Source of the DNA: Streptomyces hygroscopicus | Lineage (GTDB): Bacteria > Actinomycetota > Actinomycetes > Streptomycetales > Streptomycetaceae | DNA length: 64,000 nt | Reading direction: 5' to 3' | Assembly (NCBI RefSeq): GCF_026168105.1 | Contig: NZ_LBMW01000001.1 | Span: forward strand, 124,001 to 188,000 | Shown here: positions 17,004 to 25,079 of the stretch, in pieces | Layout of the letters: every line of letters starts with the position of its first letter | How positions within the stretch are numbered: position 1 is the stretch's first letter | Translations under genes and position numbers: made by a program | Notes under the pieces: generated by a model | Seen by the model: only the letters and a program-made list of their open reading frames with translations | Database searches by the model: none | Told to the model about the DNA's origin: nothing

Positions 17004-18593
17004 AGAGCCCTGATATCCGCTGTCGCCGCCATCGGCGGAGCCTTGGCGGGCATCACTCCTGCCTCGGCTTCCGTGTCCGCACCGCAGGACATCGGTCAGG
17101 GGAAGCTCACCTGGAGCTCCTGTGCCGACCCCACCGCCCCCGCGCTGCAGTGCGCGATGCTTGAAGTGCCGCTGGACTACGCGCACCCGAACGGCGCCAA
17201 GATCAAGATCAAGGTGGACCGGTTACCGGCCACCGCACCCAAGAACAAGCAACAGGGCCCCATCCTGCTGAACCCTGGCGGTCCCGGCGACTCCGGTTTG
17301 TGGATGCCCGCCTACATCTCCGGAAAGATCCCTCAGGACGTCGCCTCGACATACGACTGGATCGGCTTCGACCCACGCGGCACCAACGCCAGCGAACCGC
17401 ACGTGACATGCGACGCCCACTACTTCGACGCCGAGCGGCCGGACTACCAAGTCAGCAGAGGCACCTCGCAGGCATGGCTGGAGAAGTCGGCCAAGTACGC
17501 CGCCGACTGCGCCGCGAACTGGAGTTGGTTCCTGCCGCACATGACCACCGTCGACAACGCGCGCGACATGGACAGCGTACGGCGTGCGCTCGGCGTTCAG
17601 AAGATCAACTTCTATGGTGGCTCGTGGGGTACCTCGCTGGGTTCGACGTACGGTCAGCTCTTCCCCTCGCACGTACGCCGGATGGTCCTGGACAGCATCG
17701 TCGGCCCAACCATCAGTTGGTACGAACACAACATCCTGCAGGACAAGGAGCACCAGCGCCGATTCGACGCCTTCGCGGCGTGGACCGCCAAAGCCGACTC
17801 GGTCTACCACCTGGGCACTGACGCTGCCACGGTGGAGCAGAAGTACTACCAGGTCGAGGACGCGTTGCGGACCCATCCGGTGGGTGCCGCCCCGGCCCCC
17901 GGCAAGATCGGCCCCGCCGAGTTCGAAGACACCTTCTACGGTGGCGGGTACAACTTCCTGCGCTGGCCGCGGATGGCGACCGTGCTGTCGGCCTACCTCA
18001 CGAAGAACGACACTCGCCCGCTGGACATCGCCTACAACCTCTACGCAGCCCCAGGTGCCGACGACGGCACATTCCCTGCGTACAACGCGGTGCAGTGCAC
18101 CGAGAACAACTGGCCGCGCGACTGGGAGTCCTGGAAGAGGGACCAGGCCAAGGTCAACGCCGTCGCGCCCTTCTATACCTACAACAACATGTGGTACAAC
18201 GCCGCTTGCATGTTCTGGCCCTACGAGGGCAACCGGGCGGGTCGGCTGAAGATCACTGGAAAGGGCCTGCCGCCCGTCCTGCTCTTCCAGGCCACCGAGG
18301 ACGCGGCCACCCCCTACCCGGGCGCTGTCGCCATGCACAAGGCTCTGCCCGGCTCCAAGCTGGTCGTCCAACACGGCGGCAGTTTCCACGAGATCCTCTT
18401 CCACGGCGACGCCTGCCTGGACGACACCTTCACCGCCTATCTGCGGGACGGCAGCCTGCCGACCGGCAATGGATTCATCGCCAAGACCTGCGCCCCCGAA
18501 CCCGACCCCATCCCGGTCTATGTGACCGCGCCTCCCGCCGGCGTGAAGGCCGAGCCCGCCCTCCCGCGAACCGGCCCCCAAGCCATCCCGTAA
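16992..18593 (+). CDS. secreted alpha/beta-hydrolase peptidase (Tap/SlpD-like)
   Basis: A 533-residue secreted protein of the Streptomyces tripeptidyl-aminopeptidase/proline-iminopeptidase type. The signal peptide is MRRIRALIS with a hydrophobic core ending near PASA. The oxyanion segment NPGGPGDSG, nucleophile elbow GGSWGTSLG, and C-terminal TAP-like domain with EDAATPYPGA (acid) and GGSFHEI (His) follow in order. It would release N-terminal peptides or hydrolyse esters outside the cell. ATG 16992 is preferred to 16980 because the signal peptide starts there. The start codon sits inside a palindrome. Confidence 0.88.
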   Translation: MRRIRALISAVAAIGGALAGITPASASVSAPQDIGQGKLTWSSCADPTAPALQCAMLEVPLDYAHPNGAKIKIKVDRLPATAPKNKQQGPILLNPGGPGDSGLWMPAYISGKIPQDVASTYDWIGFDPRGTNASEPHVTCDAHYFDAERPDYQVSRGTSQAWLEKSAKYAADCAANWSWFLPHMTTVDNARDMDSVRRALGVQKINFYGGSWGTSLGSTYGQLFPSHVRRMVLDSIVGPTISWYEHNILQDKEHQRRFDAFAAWTAKADSVYHLGTDAATVEQKYYQVEDALRTHPVGAAPAPGKIGPAEFEDTFYGGGYNFLRWPRMATVLSAYLTKNDTRPLDIAYNLYAAPGADDGTFPAYNAVQCTENNWPRDWESWKRDQAKVNAVAPFYTYNNMWYNAACMFWPYEGNRAGRLKITGKGLPPVLLFQATEDAATPYPGAVAMHKALPGSKLVVQHGGSFHEILFHGDACLDDTFTAYLRDGSLPTGNGFIAKTCAPEPDPIPVYVTAPPAGVKAEPALPRTGPQAIP

Positions 18594-18874
18594 CGGAACG
18601 CACGTCCGCTGCTGGCAGCGCACGGTGGCCGTACCGGGTACGGCCACCCTGCGGCCCATGCTGCAACGACCACTCAACTCAAGATCCGCGGGGCCCGGCC
18701 GGCGTTCCGCACCTGCGCGCGATCCGCAGGCTTCGCCCGGATCCTCGTCTAGCTGTGGTCTCTCACGACGTTGGTTCCACAGGTCCGGCTGATCACTGCC
18801 CCGTCTCGGGCGGCCTGGCAGGTTGTGCGGCACGCCCCGGACAGAGCGGGACACCATGCCGTAGGGTCACGCGC
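18594..18874. other. intergenic
   Basis: 281 bp downstream of the peptidase gene. Nothing beyond background G/C-rich sequence is visible. It may contain the terminator of one gene and the promoter of the next. Confidence 0.4.
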
Positions 18875-19366
18875 GTGACAGGCGGCGCAGGTGAAGCGAG
18901 CTTCTGGTGGACGGAGTTGCGGGGGTCGGACGGGGCCGAACTCCCGCCCAACGTGCGGGAACGAATGACGTGGTACGAGTGGCACAAGCGGCGGCAGCGG
19001 CTCGGCCACTACCTTTCGGAGGCCGTGCTGCTGCTGTTGTCCGCGTCCATACCGGCGTGTGCGGCGGCCGGTGCCTCCGTCACGGTGACAGGAGTTCTCG
19101 GTGCGTTGGTGGTGGTCTCGGCGGGACTCCGGCAGCTGTTCCGATGGGGTGAGAACTGGGTACGGGCGAGTTCCGTGCTGATGGCGCTCCAGGGCGAGCT
19201 CGTCAACTGGAGCTGTGGGTCGGCCCCGTACGACGGCGCGGACTCCTTGGCCGTGCTGGCGTCGAGAACCGAGGAGCTGGTGCGGTCGGAGGCCGGCGAA
19301 TGGGCGGAGACACGGTCCTCGGCGCCCCAGCCCCCGGTCGCTGGACCTCCGGCCTCGGGCGGGTGA
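18875..19366 (+). CDS. small membrane protein, DUF4231-like
   Basis: A 163-residue protein with an N-terminal soluble part (MTWYEWHKRRQRLGHYLSE), two adjacent hydrophobic helices (LLLLSASIPACAAAGA and TGVLGALVVVSAGLRQL), and a C-terminal cytoplasmic helix. This layout matches DUF4231/SLATT-like proteins, some of which are associated with nucleotide-sensing membrane effectors, but no second system gene is adjacent. GTG 18875 gives the full N-terminus; ATG 18965 is an alternative. Function unknown. Confidence 0.7.
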   Translation: MTGGAGEASFWWTELRGSDGAELPPNVRERMTWYEWHKRRQRLGHYLSEAVLLLLSASIPACAAAGASVTVTGVLGALVVVSAGLRQLFRWGENWVRASSVLMALQGELVNWSCGSAPYDGADSLAVLASRTEELVRSEAGEWAETRSSAPQPPVAGPPASGG

Positions 19367-19520
19367 GCACAACGCCGACGCGCCGTCGGGGAGTGTCTCA
19401 GAGCGAGGGGCGCCGCAGGTCCGTACGTGGTCAGGATGGGCGTGAGCCCCGCCGCTGAGACTCGCCAGGCGCACAACGAAAAGCCGCCACCCGCCGAAAC
19501 GCCACCCCACCAAGCCGGTT

Positions 19521-19547
19521 CCAGCCCGCGAGAGGCTCGCGGGCTGG
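19521..19547. terminator. bidirectional terminator hairpin
   Basis: CCAGCCCGCGAG (19521-19532) and CTCGCGGGCTGG (19536-19547) form a perfect 12-bp stem with a 3-bp spacer. It lies between convergent genes ending at 19366 and 19700. Confidence 0.8.
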
Positions 19548-19600
19548 AGCCGCCCGCAGTTCCGCAAGCACCGCCAGTCCCGCAGGCCCCGCTTGCTGTT

Positions 19601-19644
19601 ACGAGCGCAATCCCGGCAATTACCGAGCGCAACCCAGGCAATTA
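19601..19644. repeat. 22-bp imperfect tandem duplication
   Basis: Two tandem copies of a 22-bp unit beginning TACGAGCGCAA / TACCGAGCGCAA and sharing GGCAAT near the end, with three differences. It lies between the terminator and the deacetylase stop. No function is evident. Confidence 0.6.
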
Positions 19645-19699
19645 CTTGACCTTCGACGTAAGGACACGGTCTTGCAGTGGCCTGCCCAGTCGGGGCGTC

Positions 19700-20641
19700 T
19701 CAGGCCGGGAAGCCGTAGCTGTAGCCCTGAGCGTCCAGTTGGTGGAGGAGACGGGCGAGCGCCTGCACCGTCTGCGAACGGTCACCGCCGCCGTCGTGCA
19801 TCAGGATGATCGCGCCAGGCCGCAAGTCCTGGTTGATGTTACGCAGGATGCCGTCCACACCCGGACGCCGCCAGTCGTTGGCGTCGTCGCTCCAGCCGAG
19901 CGGCCGCAGGTGGTTGGCGCCCGCTATCACCCGGACCGTAGTGCTCCAGTCGCCGCCGGGTGCCCGGTAGTACATCAGCTTGGCGCCGTTCCCCGCGGCG
20001 TCGGATATCTCGCGCTTGGCGTCGACGATCTCGTGGATGTTGTACTCGACCGGCTTGCGGCTCTGCTGCTCGTCATGGTGGACCGAGTGGTCGCACAGCC
20101 GGTCCCCGCCCGCGATGATCGCCTTGGTCAGGTTCGGGTAGCGCTGGGCGAGCGGCCCGATCTCGCAGAAGGTGGCCTTCGCGTGATGCTGGGCGAGGAG
20201 GGCCAGCACCTGCGGGGTCCACTGCGGGTCCGGGCCGTCGTCGAAGGTCAGGGCTACTGACTTGCCGCTGCCCTCCACACCGCTCCAGATCACCCGGTCG
20301 GAGCCCGTCGGAGCGCTCGGCAGCTGCCCGGCGGCGTTCGCCGAGCCGGACTGCGAAGCAGACCCGGACGGCACCGCGGGGCCGCCTCCGTTACGCCCGG
20401 ACTGGGTGCCTCCTGTCGCGCGGCCGGATGCCGACGCAGACGGGGAGGCGGACGTGGGCGACGCCGCCGGGGACGACGAGTGCGCCCCGGGCAAGGAGAG
20501 CTTCGCCGAGGGAGTCACGCTGCTGGGCGAGCTCTGGGGTGTGTGCCCGACTGCGTGCGGCCCGCACGCAGTGAGAGCGGCTCCCGCGATCGCCGCGGTG
20601 AGGGCGGCTGCCGTTATCCCCTTGATTCTGGCCGATGCCAC
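19700..20641 (-). CDS. polysaccharide deacetylase lipoprotein (CE4/NodB)
   Basis: A 313-residue lipoprotein with signal peptide ending in lipobox ALTACG, a Ser/Pro/Ala-rich linker of about 90 residues, and a NodB-homology domain. Catalytic motifs: TFDDGPD (Asp base and metal Asp), HSVHH (metal His pair), RAPGG, and the C-terminal ILMHDGGG. Start GTG 20641 after GGAGGTAGATCT; the frame is open further but is repeat DNA. It would de-N-acetylate peptidoglycan or another cell-wall polysaccharide at the outer membrane face. Confidence 0.92.
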   Translation of the reverse strand: MASARIKGITAAALTAAIAGAALTACGPHAVGHTPQSSPSSVTPSAKLSLPGAHSSSPAASPTSASPSASASGRATGGTQSGRNGGGPAVPSGSASQSGSANAAGQLPSAPTGSDRVIWSGVEGSGKSVALTFDDGPDPQWTPQVLALLAQHHAKATFCEIGPLAQRYPNLTKAIIAGGDRLCDHSVHHDEQQSRKPVEYNIHEIVDAKREISDAAGNGAKLMYYRAPGGDWSTTVRVIAGANHLRPLGWSDDANDWRRPGVDGILRNINQDLRPGAIILMHDGGGDRSQTVQALARLLHQLDAQGYSYGFPA

Positions 20642-21230
20642 AGATCTACCTCCGTCGGCACCACTCGGTGCCGGTTCGGTGCTGGTACTGGTCACGTCGA
20701 TGCGCAGGCAGGGCTGAGCACAGGCGCGCCGCCGGTCGATGGGCACGGCGGCGTCCGTGGTCACGTCCACTGGAGGGTCTACTTCCCTGCGCGTCCGCAT
20801 CCCAGGGGCACGCCCCGGGATTACCGGTCGCTCCGAGCGCTCGGGGGGTCGGTCAGGCGGCGGGCTCCATTGCCCGGCCGCTGATCCCCCGCTCTCGATG
20901 GAGACGACCAGTACATCCGGTTTGTGCCTGGATGTCCGACCACAGTAAAGGACCGGCGCCGCCCCGATAAACAATTCCAATCTGTGATGAATGTCGCATT
21001 GCATTCCGATATGAAAGGAGACATGCCGAAAACAAGCATTTGGCAACGAAATCGGAGGTGGGATCAGAGCTCCGGTATGAGTCTGGGAGGGTGCCCATTT
21101 ATTGGCCAGATGGCGTCCGGCATGCAGGCGGCGTGGGTCCGGGCTGTGGCATCCGCGCAGAAGAGGATGTCGATGCGGATGCCGGCCTTGTATTGAGCCG
21201 GAACCGTCCAGTTGCCTGTGTGATCGTGTG

Positions 21231-21302
21231 GCGGGCGTGACCGGCGTGACCGGCGTGACCGGCGTGACCGGCGTGACCGGCGTGGCGGGCGTGGCGGGCG
21301 TG
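21231..21302. repeat. 9-bp tandem repeat (GGCGTGACC)n
   Basis: About eight copies of a nonamer. The first five read GGCGTGACC; the last ones are GGCGTGGCG-type variants. Read on the minus strand it encodes repeated PVT/PAT tripeptides. Confidence 0.85.
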
Positions 21303-21466
21303 GACGGCACCGGCGGAGACCCGGCCGACGGCTGGGCCGTCATCGGCCGGGGCGGGGCGAAGAACGAGCTCGCCGGGCGGCGCCGCGAGCGGAAGGTACA
21401 GCTCACTCGAGCCAAAAATGCAGCCGAGGCGGCCGCGCATTTCACGGTACGGTCACCCCCTCGCCG

Positions 21467-21513
21467 CGATGCGGCTGTGGCTGCGGCTGTGGCTGTGGTG
21501 GTGGCTGTGGCTT
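21467..21513. repeat. GTGGCT/GCGGCT hexamer array
   Basis: A short array of GCGGCT and GTGGCT hexamers immediately downstream of the LysE-family gene stop. It could form part of that gene's 3' end structure, but has no clear terminator stem. Confidence 0.6.
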
Positions 21514-21536
21514 CGCTGAGGATCCCCGGACGGTCC

Positions 21537-22181
21537 TCAGTCGGTGCGGCCCGTCGCCGCCACGGTCACACCCAGGCCGATCATCGCGAGGCCCCCTGCC
21601 CCGCCGACCATCGACAGGCGGCGGTCCGAGCGGGCGAACCAGGAACGGGCCGCCGAGGCACCCAGGCCCCACAGGGTGTCCGTGATCAGACCGATGGTGA
21701 TCGGAACCAGGCCCAACACCATCATCTGGAGAGGGACATGCCCCGCCGAGTGGTTGACGAACTGCGGTAGCACCGCAGCGAAGAAGACGATGCCCTTCGG
21801 GTTGGTGGTGCCTACGAAAATGCCGTCCAGGACCGTGCGCAGATCGCCGCGCTGCCCACCGGCCGGGGCCTCCATGGCCGCCACGCGCATGTCCCTGCGG
21901 TGCCGGAATGCTTGCACGCCCAGGTAGACGAGGTACACCGCTCCCGCCAGCTTCACTCCCGTGAACACAGCCGCTGAGGTCTCCACCAGCGCGCCGAGGC
22001 CCCAGGCCACAGCGGTCACCAGGGCGTAGGAGCCGACCACGTTGCCGAGGACCGTCTCCAGGGCCGTGCGGCGGCCGTGTGCGAGGGCTCTGCCGATCAC
22101 GAACAGCACGCTCGGCCCGGGAACCACGATCACCAGTAGCGACATCGCCGCGAACGCGAGAATGCTCCCCGTGGACACCAT
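21537..22181 (-). CDS. LysE-family amino acid/metabolite exporter
   Basis: A 214-residue membrane protein with six predicted helices and the family hallmarks: VVPGPSVLFVIGRALAHGRR near the N-terminus, VYLVYLGVQAFR in the third helix, and the GTTNPKG motif in the middle. ATG 22181 is preferred because AGGAGGTGACGGGGAC precedes it; the frame extends to 22223. It exports a small amino acid or homoserine-lactone-like molecule out of the cell. The substrate cannot be told from sequence. Confidence 0.9.
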   Translation of the reverse strand: MVSTGSILAFAAMSLLVIVVPGPSVLFVIGRALAHGRRTALETVLGNVVGSYALVTAVAWGLGALVETSAAVFTGVKLAGAVYLVYLGVQAFRHRRDMRVAAMEAPAGGQRGDLRTVLDGIFVGTTNPKGIVFFAAVLPQFVNHSAGHVPLQMMVLGLVPITIGLITDTLWGLGASAARSWFARSDRRLSMVGGAGGLAMIGLGVTVAATGRTD

Positions 22182-22530
22182 GTCCCCGTCACCTCCTGGA
22201 TCGCTGTGTACGGGGGTATACAAGCAGAGGTTGAAGCGTCCGCTCTAGGCGCTTACCCACGTGTCGATCTCGCGGCGGTCGCTGTCCCTGCGCACAGAAC
22301 TCCGTGTGCGTGGGCTAGCGCAGTGCCCGCGCTTCCGGCACGCCGAGGTCCTCGTCGAGTCGATTGCGCCGGTCGGGGCTGAGCGTGGCGGTGACGGCGG
22401 CACATGTGCCGGATCAGGAGGCGGGGAAAATCAAAGATCCCTATCAGTTCGGGGGGCGGGGCAGGGCCGGGTTCCCTGCCGTGGCTACCGTGGCCCCAAT
22501 ACCCCACTGAACCGACTCCGGAGAGACCCC
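22182..22530. other. divergent intergenic region
   Basis: 349 bp between the divergent LysE-family and pyridoxamine-oxidase-like genes, expected to contain both promoters. I see no clear operator or RNA gene. Confidence 0.45.
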
Positions 22531-22932
22531 GTGCCTGTACCCCTCGGCGAGGACCTGGTGGCGCTGCTACGCCGCCCCAGCACGTGCTACATCGCTACGA
22601 CGATGCCTGACGGCTCGCCCCAGCTCACCCAGACATGGGTCGACACCGACGGCGAGCACGTCCTGATCAACAGCGTTGAGTCGCATCAAAAGACCCGAAA
22701 CATCGCGCGCGACCCGCGGGTAGCCATCGCAGTCGCCGACCCCTCGGAACCTGCCTCCTACGTCCAGATCCGCGGCCGTGTGGTGCGTGTGACCACCGAG
22801 GGAGCGGTCGACCACATCGAGGCGCTCGCGCAGAAGTACCTCGGCGGGCCCTACCCATGGTTCGGCGGCCGCGACCAAGTCCGGGTGATCTATGTGATCC
22901 AACCCGAACGGATAAGCAGCCCCCGCGGCTGA
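22531..22932 (+). CDS. PPOX-class F420/FMN-dependent enzyme (Rv1155-like)
   Basis: A 133-residue split-barrel flavin-binding protein of the pyridoxamine-5'-phosphate-oxidase-like group. Typical segments are YIATTMPDGSPQLTQTWV, the cofactor-side SHQKTRNIARDPRVAIAV, and VQIRGRVVRVT. GTG 22531 follows GGAGAGACCCC. In actinomycetes small members of this class often bind F420 rather than FMN; which applies here is not decidable. It may act on xenobiotics or redox cofactors. Confidence 0.88.
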   Translation: MPVPLGEDLVALLRRPSTCYIATTMPDGSPQLTQTWVDTDGEHVLINSVESHQKTRNIARDPRVAIAVADPSEPASYVQIRGRVVRVTTEGAVDHIEALAQKYLGGPYPWFGGRDQVRVIYVIQPERISSPRG

Positions 22933-23064
22933 CAGCTGACACGCACCCACGTCTGCTGCAGCACCGGCAGACGGCGCCACCCGCTCACCTCAGGGCTGCA
23001 CCCCCGACCAGCACCTCCGCACCTTCGACCGGACAAGGCGCTCACCGAACTGCATGTCACAGCG

Positions 23065-23358
23065 TCAGTTCACCGAAGGGATGCGAGCGGCGATCTCCCG
23101 GGCCAGCCGGCCGGCCTCCTCCGACAGTTCTCCGCCGTCCTGTGCCACCGCCACAAGCAGCCGCAGCAGGTCGTGGGCCTCTTCCAGGCTCAAGAGGGCC
23201 AGCCGCTCGGTCGTACCGTCCACGGACGCGAAGTCGATGTGGCCCAGATCAAGGTGCTCGTAGTCGTCCATAGCCTGGGCAACGTACCCGGCCCGAGACC
23301 GGTCACGCACAAGCCGCCGCTCCCTTGCCCGGGAGCTGTCCAGCGCTTGGCGTATCAC
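23065..23358 (-). CDS. hypothetical protein, 97 aa
   Basis: A small, charged, mostly helical protein (ERLALLSLEEAHDLLRLLVA) with normal coding bias. GTG start at 23358. No recognised domain. It ends about 130 bp from the flavin enzyme gene, which is convergent with it. Possibly cytoplasmic; role unknown. Confidence 0.65.
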   Translation of the reverse strand: MIRQALDSSRARERRLVRDRSRAGYVAQAMDDYEHLDLGHIDFASVDGTTERLALLSLEEAHDLLRLLVAVAQDGGELSEEAGRLAREIAARIPSVN

Positions 23359-23559
23359 CGTGGCCGACCGTCAGGCTTGTGGCCGGCCACGCCGCGTACA
23401 TGATCACGCCCCCCGTTTAGGCCTGAACCTTCACCCGGCATCCGGCGGACGGCACGATGGTCGTCCAGCGCTACCGCGGCGCCGTGGGAGAGCGGAGTGC
23501 GCGGTCGTCGTCCACACCGCCGACGGCGAGCGCGGCACCGCCTACTTCGCCTCAAAAGG
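23359..23559. other. short intergenic stretch
   Basis: Upstream region of the 97-residue gene and the 3' flank of the lipoprotein gene. No gene is supported. Confidence 0.4.
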
Positions 23560-24144
23560 TCACTCTGTGCCTGCCGTGGACCGGCAGTCGTTCCACAGAG
23601 CGGCAAGGCGAGCCGGGATCTGGGCGATGGCGGCACATCCCCGGGGGCCGGCGGGGAAACTGTCGCTGGCTACGTAGCGCCAACCGACGCCCGGGCGATC
23701 GATGAAGTACTTCATCGCAGCTCCGTCATCCTGCAGGGCGACCTGCTCCGCCTCCGTGCTGCCGGGAGTGAGGTGGAAGCGGGTTCCCGCGTAGAAGAGC
23801 CCACCGCAACTGCCGTAGTAGAACGTACCCTTGACCGGGGCGATGTGAGTGAGGGGCGGTTGAGCCTGTCTGCGGTAGGCCGCCGTGACGCTCGCCTTGA
23901 CAGTGGGCGAGGCCGGCAGCGACCGGCAGCCACCGGTCTTGGCCGAGGAGCCGGCGGCAGTGTGCCCGGCAGAAGTATCCACCGTCGCGGACGCCACGGC
24001 CGACGAAGAAGGCGTTTGCACCGAGTTCGGAGTGCTGCTGTTCGCTGTGCTGCCGTTCTGCGTGCAGCTCGTGAGCAGAGCCACCGCGGCAGCGGCCATC
24101 CCCAGAGCGGCACCGCGGTACAGGGAGCGGATCCGGTGTGTCAT
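23560..24144 (-). CDS. hypothetical lipoprotein
   Basis: A 194-residue exported lipoprotein. The signal peptide MTHRIRSLYRGAALGMAA leads to lipobox LLTSC, followed by a Ser/Thr/Ala-rich linker and a C-terminal globular part with paired cysteines (FYYGSCGGLFY and GPRGCAAIAQ). ATG 24144 is chosen because the signal peptide begins there and AAGAGAGGC lies upstream. I do not recognise the globular domain. It probably sits on the outer face of the membrane. Confidence 0.75.
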   Translation of the reverse strand: MTHRIRSLYRGAALGMAAAAVALLTSCTQNGSTANSSTPNSVQTPSSSAVASATVDTSAGHTAAGSSAKTGGCRSLPASPTVKASVTAAYRRQAQPPLTHIAPVKGTFYYGSCGGLFYAGTRFHLTPGSTEAEQVALQDDGAAMKYFIDRPGVGWRYVASDSFPAGPRGCAAIAQIPARLAALWNDCRSTAGTE

Positions 24145-24572
24145 TTCGAGCCAGCCTCTCTTGATACGTTCGCATAGCCCCGAGATGGCGTAAATCGGAT
24201 ACGTTCTCCCGGCCTTGGGGATCAAGACGCCGCGCCATGCACCGCGGTTTCAAGGCGTCCGCGTCGGCTCACCGGGGCACCCGGTCACCGCAGTCGGCGG
24301 CGCGGACTCGCCGCCGGCCGTCCTCTTCGACATCGTCGACGGGATCGGGACACCGACCGAGGGCGAGCAGCGTGAGGCCGCCAAGACGACCGATCCGACC
24401 CGTGCCGTGTCGGCCTCCGGCCGGTCCGTGCCTGGGGTGATGCCGCATCGACCTTGAAACGTGACGTCCAGCGCCCTACCAGGCATTCCAACCAGTCGGT
24501 ATCGTGCGCCGCCGCAACCATTCTTTCCAGCTCACCTTTCCCCGGATCCAAGCAGCACTGGAAGGCCAGGCG
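24145..24572. other. intergenic with a possible coding remnant
   Basis: 428 bp between divergent genes. A plus-strand frame at about 24245-24457 (SPPAVLFDIVDGIGTPTEGE) shows strong third-position G/C bias but starts only at a weak TTG and matches nothing I know, so it may be the tail of a lost gene. Promoters for both neighbours should lie here. Confidence 0.35.
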
Positions 24573-25079
24573 ATGACATACGCCGACGACAACCGGTACC
24601 CGCCATCAGCACCGACAGGTTGGCCGCAGCCGCAGACCGAGAGCCATCGGCTCCCGCCTCGGCGCGAGTCGTACGGGCGCGCCCCATGGCCGGAGTCGTA
24701 CGGACACGACGCCGCTTCGTACGACTCGTACGGGCAAGCCCCTTGGGACGAGCCGTACGCGTACGAGACTCATCGGCACAGTGCCGACCTCACCGCCCTC
24801 CGCTCGGCCTACCGTGTGCTCCGCCGGGTCTCGACGCTCACTGCGCTCGGCTCCTTCGTGGTGTATGTCGTGCTGTCCTGCTGGGCGCCTGGTCTGATGG
24901 GGTCCAAGATCGCCGGGGAGCTGAGTCTCGGGATGGCCGTTGGGGTCCTCCAGCTCGTCGTCACCTTCGCGGCGGTCTTCTGGTACGGACGTAGCGCACA
25001 ACGCTCGGTGGATCCGTTGGCGCGCGCCGTCAGGGAGCGCGCGGTCGCCACAGGCCGGGGGGCGGGGGTGGCGAGATGA
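24573..25079 (+). CDS. DUF485 membrane protein (YjcH-like)
   Basis: A 168-residue protein with a Tyr/Pro/Ser-rich N-terminal half (ESYGRAPWPESYGHDAASYD) and a C-terminal DUF485 region of two helices (LGSFVVYVVLSCWAPGLMG and GVLQLVVTFAAVFWYGRSA). ATG 24573 follows GGAAGGCCAGG. DUF485 proteins are encoded directly before acetate-type sodium:solute symporters, as here: the stop overlaps the symporter start by four bases. It is thought to be an accessory subunit of that transporter. Confidence 0.9.
   Translation: MTYADDNRYPPSAPTGWPQPQTESHRLPPRRESYGRAPWPESYGHDAASYDSYGQAPWDEPYAYETHRHSADLTALRSAYRVLRRVSTLTALGSFVVYVVLSCWAPGLMGSKIAGELSLGMAVGVLQLVVTFAAVFWYGRSAQRSVDPLARAVRERAVATGRGAGVAR

Larger units (their letters stand above)
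20642..21536. other. 895-bp stretch without a supported gene
   Basis: This stretch contains a moderately A/T-rich patch at 20970-21060 and two repeat arrays listed separately. A minus-frame segment at about 21075-21200 (YKAGIRIDILFCADATARTH) looks protein-like but has no start and I cannot assign it; it may be a dead gene. The rest appears non-coding. Confidence 0.4.

Noticed and set aside
18875..19366. DUF4231-like protein as part of a nucleotide-signalling defence system
   Set aside because: No cyclase, caspase-like or other effector gene is adjacent, so a system cannot be supported.
19427..20260. Plus-strand frame of 277 codons
   Set aside because: It is antisense to the polysaccharide deacetylase gene.
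21040..21240. 66-codon plus-strand frame near the nonamer array
   Set aside because: No ribosome site or motif, and the opposite strand looks more protein-like but has no start either.
20642..21445. N-terminal extension of the deacetylase frame
   Set aside because: It is made of the nonamer repeat and non-protein-like text. GTG 20641 has a strong ribosome site and signal peptide.
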